Assembly: GCF_016863295.1 (NCBI RefSeq)
Contig: NZ_BOOP01000047.1
Coordinates: 20,453 to 84,452, forward strand
Source: Planotetraspora phitsanulokensis
GTDB lineage: Bacteria; Actinomycetota; Actinomycetes; Streptosporangiales; Streptosporangiaceae
Direction of reading: 5' to 3'
DNA length: 64,000 bases
Of the stretch, positions 58,325 to 64,000 are shown in pieces. Positions within the stretch are counted from its first letter, which is position 1. Every line of letters begins with the position of its first letter. The translations under genes were made by a program, and so were the position numbers. Below the pieces are notes generated by a model, which saw only the letters and a program-made list of their open reading frames with translations, had not been told where the DNA came from and searched no databases.

Positions 58325-59119
58325 GTGCGACAAGCTACAAGCGATCTCACGCCCGGCTACGACGCCGAACTGCGGCGGCACAACCAAGCACTTCGCCGGG
58401 CCTGTGGCCTGCAGGTCCACGACCACGTCCTCGACATCGGATGCGGGGCCGGGCAGACGACCCGAGAGGCCGCGCGCACAGTCCAGGCAGGCAGTGCGCT
58501 CGGGGTCGACGTCTCCGCACCCGCCATCGAGCGCGCCCGCGAGTTCGCCCGGGCGGAGGGGCTCCGCAACGTCACCTTCGAGCACGCCGACGCACAGGTC
58601 CACCGCTTTCCCGGGGAGCACTTCGACCTGGCGATCAGCAGGTTCGGCACGATGTTCTTCGACGACGCCGTCGCCGCGTTCGCCAACATCAGGCGGGCGC
58701 TGCGCCCGGCCGGGCGCCTGGTGATGATGGTCTGGCAGTCCCACGAACGCAACGAGTGGGACGTCGCCATCCACCAATCCCTCGCAGGACTCGAGGGGCC
58801 GGTGGCCGCCGATTCCGTCGGACCGGATCCGTTCTCGCTCGCCGATCCGCAGACCGTGAAGCAGATCCTGGGCGATGCGGGGTTCGCCGACGTCGCCTTC
58901 ACCGACGTCCGCGAGCCGGTCTACTACGGTCCGGACGTCGCCGCCGCCCTGGAGTGGGTCCGCGGCTTCACCTGCACCAGCGAGGTGCTGAAGCGGCTGG
59001 ACCCCGCCGCCGCGGCGCACGCGATCGGGCGTCTGAGCGAGACGCTCTCCGCGCACCTGAGCGACGACGGTGTCTGGTTCGACTCCCGTGCCTGGATCGT
59101 CACCGCTCGTCGCCACTGA
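58325..59119 (+). CDS. class I SAM-dependent methyltransferase
   Basis: A 264-residue Rossmann methyltransferase. DHVLDIGCGAGQTTREAA is motif I, SALGVDVSAPAIERAREFA motif II, FDLAISRFGTMFFDD motif IV and RRALRPAGRLVMMVWQS motif V. The substrate is unknown. GTG 58325 with AAGGGA upstream is preferred over ATG 58265, which has no ribosome-binding site. Confidence 0.9.
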   Translation: MRQATSDLTPGYDAELRRHNQALRRACGLQVHDHVLDIGCGAGQTTREAARTVQAGSALGVDVSAPAIERAREFARAEGLRNVTFEHADAQVHRFPGEHFDLAISRFGTMFFDDAVAAFANIRRALRPAGRLVMMVWQSHERNEWDVAIHQSLAGLEGPVAADSVGPDPFSLADPQTVKQILGDAGFADVAFTDVREPVYYGPDVAAALEWVRGFTCTSEVLKRLDPAAAAHAIGRLSETLSAHLSDDGVWFDSRAWIVTARRH

Positions 59120-59247
59120 GAGGGAGCGAAGGGCTCATGCGCCGGCTTCCTTGCGCAGGCGTCTCGCAGTCGTATCCAAAGGACGTAGCCGTAGACCTGA
59201 TGCTGGAGCCCCAGGACTGCGGCGAAGTCGTGGCAGTGCGGGGACGG

Positions 59248-59870
59248 CTATTTCGGGACGCCGCCGCGCGCGATGTAGGCGGCGGTCATCTCCCATGTTC
59301 GCCGTTGGAATTCGACGTCGTAGGACGCGGCCGCGGAGCGGATTTCGGTTCCGCTGTGGAAGTAGCGGCCCGTGGTCTCGGCCGATTCCGGCGCGATGGC
59401 CACATTGAGGGTGGCTTGAGCACCTTCCTCTGGAGCCAGGAGGAGCCGTCGGGTCAGTGGAAGGATCGGCTTCATGAGCGGGTGTGCGATGTCGTCGAGG
59501 ATGCCTGTGTTGACGAGCGGATGTGCATCTCGACGCCGTCGGCGTTGAGTAGCCGCTCGCGGTAGTGGGCGCCGACATTGTTGATGAGCAGGTGCAGGGC
59601 CGTGTGCCGGGCGGTGAATCGGTCGGCGAGCCCGTGCAGGTCGTCCTGGGAGGCAAGGTCGGCGGTCAGCACCTCGACGCGGTCGGCGCCGACTTCTGCG
59701 GCGACCCGCCGCCTCAGCTGTTCGCCGCTGTCGGGGTTTCTGACCACGATCATCACGGTGCTGCCGAGCCGGGCGAGTCGAGTCGTGATGACCTGGCCCA
59801 TGCCGCCGGTGGCGCCGGTCACCAAGCTGATCTTGCCGGTCAGGTCGACGTGCGGAGACAGGGCGGTCAT
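59248..59870 (-). pseudogene. short-chain dehydrogenase pseudogene with central deletion and frameshift
   Basis: From ATG 59870 the frame reads KISLVTGATGGMGQVITTRL, LHLLINNVGAHYRERLLNAD and GVEMHI, the first half of an SDR of the retinol-dehydrogenase-like group, then derails. In another frame, 59475 to 59248, the end of such an SDR appears (EEGAQATLNVAIAPESAE, GRYFHSGTEIRSAA, TWEMTAAYIARGG). The middle with the Tyr-Lys active site, roughly 100 residues, is gone. ATG 59870 overlaps the stop of the NAD(P)-binding gene upstream (ATGA), so it was the second gene of that operon. Confidence 0.75.
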
Positions 59871-60493
59871 GCGGCGATCCTGGGGGCCTGGTGCAGGTAC
59901 GCGGGGGTGGTGGCCTCGCGGAGCAGGAAATCGGCCAGGTCGGCGCGGGAGATCGCCGAGGTGAGCCGGATCTTCAGGTCCGTGCCCACGCGGTAGACGC
60001 CGGTGCGCGGCTTGTTTCTGAGCGCGGGCGGGCGCACGATCGTCCAGTCGACGGTGGAGGCCCGGATGAGCTTTTCCATCTCGTCCTTGTCCCGCATCTT
60101 GTCGCCCAGCGTCGCCCACAACATGCGTGAGTAGAGTGACCCGTCGTTGGTCTCGGCGGCACCATGAGCGCTCACCACGATCAGTTGCCGAACCCCCGTC
60201 CGCGTCATCGAGCCGAGAATCGAACGGACGCCGTCGGTGCAGACGCTCACCGGTCCCCTGGCGTTGGTGCCCAGCGCGCTGATCACCACATCGTGGCCGT
60301 TCACCGCGTCGTCGACCAGTTCGGCGCTGTTCAGGTCCGGCACGACGGCGATCTGTAGACCGGGTCGGGCCTGCAGGGCTTCCGGGCGGCGCACAACCGC
60401 GGTGACGTGATGACCTGCGGCGAGGCCCTGGGTTACGGTTTCCCGCCCGGTGCCGCCGGTGGCCCCGAAAACGACTATTTTCATGATGATCAT
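59867..60493 (-). CDS. NAD(P)H-binding protein (NmrA/SDR-a5-like)
   Basis: A 208-residue atypical SDR. MKIVVFGATGGTGRETVTQG is the NADP-binding start, DVVISALGTNARG follows the central strand, and RQLIVVSAHGAAE plus VDWTIVRPPALRNKP are characteristic of NAD(P)-binding reductases of the BVR-B/YwnB type. It probably reduces a flavin- or quinone-like substrate. It is divergent from the TetR gene, with two TGAGACA/TGTCTCA operators in between. The start may be ATG 60493 or 60484. Confidence 0.9.
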   Translation of the reverse strand: MIIMKIVVFGATGGTGRETVTQGLAAGHHVTAVVRRPEALQARPGLQIAVVPDLNSAELVDDAVNGHDVVISALGTNARGPVSVCTDGVRSILGSMTRTGVRQLIVVSAHGAAETNDGSLYSRMLWATLGDKMRDKDEMEKLIRASTVDWTIVRPPALRNKPRTGVYRVGTDLKIRLTSAISRADLADFLLREATTPAYLHQAPRIAA

Positions 60494-60509
60494 CCATATC
60501 TGTCGCTGT

Positions 60510-60569
60510 GAGACAGTTTGTCTCGCAGAGAGGGTGGCATCAGCTTCGTCTCTGAGTCAAGTTGTCTCA
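60510..60569. promoter_or_regulatory. two TetR-type operators, GAGACA-N3-TGTCTC and TGAGTCAA-N-TTGTCTCA
   Basis: Site 1 at 60510-60524 is a perfect palindrome close to the NAD(P)-binding gene. Site 2 at 60553-60569 differs at one base from TGAGACAAnTTGTCTCA and is close to the TetR gene. One site therefore faces each divergent promoter. Confidence 0.8.
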
Positions 60570-60581
60570 TAGGATGCGGAT

Positions 60582-61187
60582 GTGAGCAGCTCCATCGACC
60601 CCCGCGCCACGCGTAGCCGAGATGCGATCCTGGCCGCCGCCCGCTCGTTGTTGCTGGATGAGGGCCCCGCCGCCCTCACTCATCAACGAGTCGCCCAGCA
60701 GGCCGGCGTCGGCCGCGCAACGGTCTACCGGCACTGGCCGCGCCCCGAGCAGCTGCTTCTCGACCTCATGACCGATGTCGACATGCCGTACTTCCAGGAA
60801 CCGGAAGCGCCGGTCCGCTCCTGGCTGCACTCCCAGCTTCGCGAGCTCGCCGACGCCATGGCCGTCCCCCACATCGCCGCTGTCACGCTCACCCTGATGC
60901 AGGGTGCGTTGTGGGATCCGCAGGTCGCGACGCAGCGCGACGCCTGCCTCGAAATACTCAACGAAAGGCTCGAGGTGGCGCTGGCGTTGGCCGCCGCGAA
61001 CCGGGAAATTGACATTTCCGCCGATCCGATCGATTTCTCGGCGATACTGGTCGGGCCGATCATCTATCGCGTCGCCATACAGGCCGGATCCGTCTCCCCT
61101 CACTTCATCGATCACCTCATCGACGGTTTGGGGAGATGGGACGTCGACTCCATTCGGCGGGCCGATCAAAACGGTCAACCTGCCTGA
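60582..61187 (+). CDS. TetR-family repressor of the divergent NAD(P)-binding gene
   Basis: A 201-residue regulator. SRDAILAAARSLLLDEG and HQRVAQQAGVGRATVYRHWP are the helix-turn-helix; the C-terminal domain (WLHSQLRELADAMA, DFSAILVGPIIYRVAIQAG) is the TetR_C_11-like type. GTG 60582 lies 12 bp after operator site 2, so autorepression is likely. Confidence 0.93.
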   Translation: MSSSIDPRATRSRDAILAAARSLLLDEGPAALTHQRVAQQAGVGRATVYRHWPRPEQLLLDLMTDVDMPYFQEPEAPVRSWLHSQLRELADAMAVPHIAAVTLTLMQGALWDPQVATQRDACLEILNERLEVALALAAANREIDISADPIDFSAILVGPIIYRVAIQAGSVSPHFIDHLIDGLGRWDVDSIRRADQNGQPA

Positions 61188-61218
61188 CTCCGCGCCTTTG
61201 TCGAGTGATCAGCGCTCA

Positions 61219-62343
61219 GTGAATGTCTATCCTGTGATGATGCGTGCGGGTTCTGCCGTGGACGCGGCTACGGCGGTGATCTTCGCCATTTTCATGGCCC
61301 TGATGTCGCAGGTCGCCCGGGTGACCCAGCCAGAGGCCCGTCCCGTGACCGCGCTCGGGTTAGCACTCCTGGTGGTGTGCGGGTTGGCGTTCGCTCTGCG
61401 GCGAATCAATCCGCTGCTCACCTTCACGCTGACCGTGGGCACAGCGGTGACCTACCTGGGATTGCGGTTCGCCGGCTGGCCCATCTACCTTGGCGCGTTC
61501 GCGGGTCTGCTGGCGCTCGTCTTCGGGGTCGCCGAAGCACGTGTGTGGGTTCCGTTCGCCGCGATCGGCGGGGTGGGGGTGGCGGTCGCCACGGGCCCGC
61601 CGGAAGGCTGGCAGCCTGCCCCGATGATCACGATCGCAGGGGTATGGGCGGCGGTCGCGGTCCTGGCCGCCCGGGCCACGCAGGTTCGCCGGAAGCTTGC
61701 CGAGGAGGAGGCCGCAGGCAGGGTGGTCGAGGAGCGGCTCAGGATCGCCCGGGAGTTGCATGACGTGCTCTCCCACAGCCTGGCCACGATCAGCCTGCAA
61801 GCCGGCGTCGGACTCCACCTGGTGGACGACCGGCCGGAACAGGCTCGTGAGGCGCTGCAGGCGATCCGTCAGGTCAGCAACGACGCACTGGCACAGGCAC
61901 GTGCCGCGTTGACCGTTGTACGAGGGCCGGATGAGGAGCCGCCGCAGGCCCCGCCCGGCCTGGCGGATCTGGATGCGCTGGTGACGTCGGTGCGCGCGAC
62001 CGGCTTGGGCGTGGATTTGGCCGTCGACCTGGAGAGCCGCGCGATTCCGGACGTGATCTCCGCCACTGCCTATCGAATCGTTCAGGAGGCGTCGACCAAC
62101 GTGATGCGCCACGCCGGACCCGGAGCGCGTGCTCGGATCCAGGTCGGAACCGTCCACGGCTGGCTGGAGATCGACGTCACGGACGACGGGATCGGCGCTG
62201 CCGTACCGGCGCGCGGCGCCGGCCACGGATTGCGTGGGCTGGAGGAACGGGTCAGAGCGGTCGGTGGCGAGTTGCAGGCCGGCCCGGCGCCTGGCGGTGG
62301 CTTCACCCTCCATGCCCGCCTGCCGCTGGGGGCGGAACGGTGA
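61219..62343 (+). CDS. two-component sensor histidine kinase (NarL-partner type)
   Basis: A 374-residue kinase. Four to five membrane helices in residues 1-150, then the HisKA_3 dimerisation/phosphorylation box RIARELHDVLSHSLATIS and an HATPase domain with NVMRHAGPGAR, VTDDGIG and GHGLRGLEERVRAVGGEL. No large extracellular sensor loop is seen, so it probably senses within the membrane. GTG 61219 is the best guess; ATG 61237 is also possible. It overlaps the regulator gene by 4 bp. Confidence 0.92.
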   Translation: MNVYPVMMRAGSAVDAATAVIFAIFMALMSQVARVTQPEARPVTALGLALLVVCGLAFALRRINPLLTFTLTVGTAVTYLGLRFAGWPIYLGAFAGLLALVFGVAEARVWVPFAAIGGVGVAVATGPPEGWQPAPMITIAGVWAAVAVLAARATQVRRKLAEEEAAGRVVEERLRIARELHDVLSHSLATISLQAGVGLHLVDDRPEQAREALQAIRQVSNDALAQARAALTVVRGPDEEPPQAPPGLADLDALVTSVRATGLGVDLAVDLESRAIPDVISATAYRIVQEASTNVMRHAGPGARARIQVGTVHGWLEIDVTDDGIGAAVPARGAGHGLRGLEERVRAVGGELQAGPAPGGGFTLHARLPLGAER

Positions 62344-63014
62344 GCGTGCTGCGGGTTGTGCTCGCCGACGACCAGGTGATGATCCGTTCCGGGTTGCGGG
62401 CGTTGTTGACGGCCGAACCCGGCCTGGAGGTCGTCGCCGAGGCCGGCGACGGACAGCAGGCGCTCGCCGCCGCTCGTGCTCATCGTCCCGATGTGATCGT
62501 GATGGACATCCGCATGCCGGTGTTGGACGGGCTGGCGGCCACCCGGGCGATCGCCGCCGACCCAGAACTGTCCGATGTACGGGTGCTGGTGCTGACGACG
62601 TTCGATGAGGACGCGTTGGTCTTCGAGGCGATTCGCGCGGGCGCGGCCGGGTTCCTACTCAAAGACGCCGAACCCGCGGAGTTGCTGCGTGGCATCCGGG
62701 TGACCGCTGCCGGTGACGCGTTGCTCTCCCCGCAGGCCGCGCGCCGACTGGTCACGGCGTTCGCCGCCGCTCCCACACCGGCCGGGCCTGTCGCGCGGGC
62801 GCTGGAGTTGCTCACCTCGCGGGAACGGGAGGTCGTCGCTCTGGTGGCCCGGGGGTTGTCCAACGAGGAGATCGCCGATCGGCTGGTGATCAGCCCCGCG
62901 ACCTCCCGTACCCACGTCTCTCGGGCAATGATCAAACTTGCCGCCCGCGATCGTGCGCAACTGGTCGTCTTCGCCTACGAATCCGGCCTGGTCCATCCCG
63001 GCCGCACTAGTTGA
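62340..63014 (+). CDS. response regulator, NarL/LuxR type
   Basis: A 224-residue regulator. Receiver domain (about 1-120) with acidic pocket VVLADDQVM, phosphorylated Asp in DVIVMDIRMP, LVLTTF and LLKDAEP; LuxR helix-turn-helix (about 155-215) with LTSREREVVALVARGLSNEE and SPATSRTHVSRAMIKL. GTG 62340 overlaps the kinase stop. The targets may include the membrane protein gene downstream. Confidence 0.95.
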   Translation: MSVLRVVLADDQVMIRSGLRALLTAEPGLEVVAEAGDGQQALAAARAHRPDVIVMDIRMPVLDGLAATRAIAADPELSDVRVLVLTTFDEDALVFEAIRAGAAGFLLKDAEPAELLRGIRVTAAGDALLSPQAARRLVTAFAAAPTPAGPVARALELLTSREREVVALVARGLSNEEIADRLVISPATSRTHVSRAMIKLAARDRAQLVVFAYESGLVHPGRTS

Positions 63015-63211
63015 CCTGCGCGGTCTCCTTCCGGATACGTTCAGCGACGTACGCCGGGATCCCCGGATACCGGGGTCTACGCAGGTGAAGTGCCGTCGGG
63101 CAACCGACGACGTGCCCCATGGCCGAGCGGAAAGCTACTGGCAGCACCGCAACGGCGGGTTCTCCCCAACTCGTCGTTGCGACGTCGACGGCTTCCCAGG
63201 AGGTACCGGAA

Positions 63212-63961
63212 ATGATTCTTTCCGCGTTCGGCCGCTCGTCCCGCCCTGCGGCCCTCAATGAGCAGACCATCGAGTCGATCCCGGACGAGAAGTCTTCGGA
63301 GAAGGCGCCTGGATATGAGCGGTTATGGCGGCGTGTCCTGGCGGTGGCGATCGTCGGCGGACCCCTCGGTTACGCCGTCGGGAGCATCCTCATCCCGGCC
63401 GTCCACGAGGACGGAACGACGAGCATCGCGGCGAACGCCGCAGCGAATCCGATCATCAACGCCGTGCACCTGGTCGCGTACGTGCTCGCCTCTTTCCTGC
63501 TCCCCCTCGGAGCGGTCGGACTCGCGTACCTCTCCTACGCCCGGGCGCCGTGGCCGGCCACGATCGGTGGGCTGCTCGCGGTGGTGGGCTGGCTGCCGTT
63601 CTCGGCCCTGACCGCCCTGGACGACCTCACCATGGCCATGGCCGCCCTACCCGACAGCGGTTCGTACGCCACGCTGTTGGACCGGTTCGCGAACGACGCG
63701 GTGATGGGCGGCTACCTGCTCGTCTATATCGTCGGGCATCTGGTGGCCTACGTGGTGCTCGCTGTCGCGCTGCGCCGAGCCGGAGTCATCCCGAGATGGG
63801 CGGCCTGGTCGACGATCGCCAGCAGCCCGCTGACGGTCGCCGTTTTCGTGTTGCCGGGTCGTCCCCTCGTCCTGGGTGATGTCGCACTCTCCCTGCTCGT
63901 GATCGGCAGCATCCCCGCGGCCCGAGCCATGGTCACGCGTAACCGTCCCGCCAACCCGTAA
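63212..63961 (+). CDS. membrane protein of unknown function
   Basis: A 249-residue protein with about six membrane helices (such as LAVAIVGGPLGYAVGSILI, VHLVAYVLASFLLPLGAVG, GGYLLVYIVGHLVAYVVLAV), resembling uncharacterised DUF4386-like proteins. ATG 63212 is chosen because AGGAGG lies nine bases upstream; ATG 63119 is also in frame but adds a low-complexity leader. It lies just downstream of the two-component system. Nothing else is seen up to 64000. Confidence 0.8.
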   Translation: MILSAFGRSSRPAALNEQTIESIPDEKSSEKAPGYERLWRRVLAVAIVGGPLGYAVGSILIPAVHEDGTTSIAANAAANPIINAVHLVAYVLASFLLPLGAVGLAYLSYARAPWPATIGGLLAVVGWLPFSALTALDDLTMAMAALPDSGSYATLLDRFANDAVMGGYLLVYIVGHLVAYVVLAVALRRAGVIPRWAAWSTIASSPLTVAVFVLPGRPLVLGDVALSLLVIGSIPAARAMVTRNRPANP

Positions 63962-64000
63962 CAGGGTCGGGTGCGGTGTCGTGTCAGTGGCCGTGTCAGC

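Noticed and set aside
1..64000. CRISPR array, prophage or conjugative element
   Set aside because: No regularly spaced repeats, integrase, phage structural or conjugation genes were seen; the only mobile trace is the Tn3 scrap at 35500.

Overview
The window is very GC-rich DNA with short intergenic gaps, frequent GTG/TTG starts, ATGA/GTGA gene overlaps, several ECF sigma factors and many secreted glycoside hydrolases. This points to a soil actinomycete, most likely a Streptosporangiales-type genome (Nonomuraea, Streptosporangium or a relative; the placement is inference). I saw no tRNA, rRNA, CRISPR array or intact insertion sequence.

Region A (1 to about 31.4 kb) is a catabolic island and the most interesting part. 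A truncated DHA2-type exporter and an ECF42-type sigma factor come first. Next are a bicupin, a FAD-dependent ferredoxin reductase, and a long plus-strand operon (6310-15129). The operon encodes a [2Fe-2S] ferredoxin, a phthalate-dioxygenase-like Rieske oxygenase, a small unknown protein, a PanB-like barrel, an alpha/beta hydrolase with a Cys in the nucleophile position, a zinc alcohol dehydrogenase, LigK/RraA-like and LigJ-like proteins, a 4,5-dihydroxyphthalate-decarboxylase-like protein and a phosphoglycerate mutase. A second bicupin with an EutA-like protein, a second decarboxylase-like protein with an RpiB-like protein, an ABC importer with two tandem binding proteins, two MFS transporters and a class II aldolase-type protein follow. 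Two closely similar FadR-type GntR regulators lie inside the island. An 11-bp palindrome close to TGGTNNNACCA sits in front of practically every transcription unit (2119, 4795, 6253, 15175, 18978, 27774, 28001, 30542, with a weaker copy at 19097), so the units look like one regulon. The parts suggest uptake of an aromatic or related diacid, Rieske oxygenation, decarboxylation, ring cleavage (no LigAB-type extradiol enzyme is present, so perhaps by a bicupin) and a lower pathway through 4-oxalomesaconate to pyruvate and oxaloacetate. The EutA-, RpiB-, GpmA- and PanB-like proteins do not fit any pathway I know. Decayed ferredoxin and Rieske fragments still sit next to operator copies.

Region B (31.5-36.6 kb) holds a lipoprotein, a small membrane protein, two SDR dehydrogenases facing a TetR regulator with a duplicated operator, a Tn3 transposase scrap and a gutted GH36 alpha-galactosidase relic. 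Region C (36.6-45.9 kb) is a secreted polysaccharide/chitin set: a modular GH27 enzyme, a translationally coupled GH20-GH2 pair behind a DasR-like (dre) site, a zinc metallopeptidase and a GH18 chitinase. Region D (46-64 kb) is a patchwork of small regulator-target pairs: TetR/SDR, a double-MerR regulator with an erythromycin-esterase-like gene, an aldehyde dehydrogenase with an aldo/keto reductase, a dihydrofolate-reductase-like gene, a SigG-type ECF factor, a 792-residue E1/transketolase-like enzyme, a methyltransferase, NAD(P)-binding genes with a TetR regulator and two clear operators, a two-component system and a membrane protein. Several gene scraps and deletion junctions lie between these modules.
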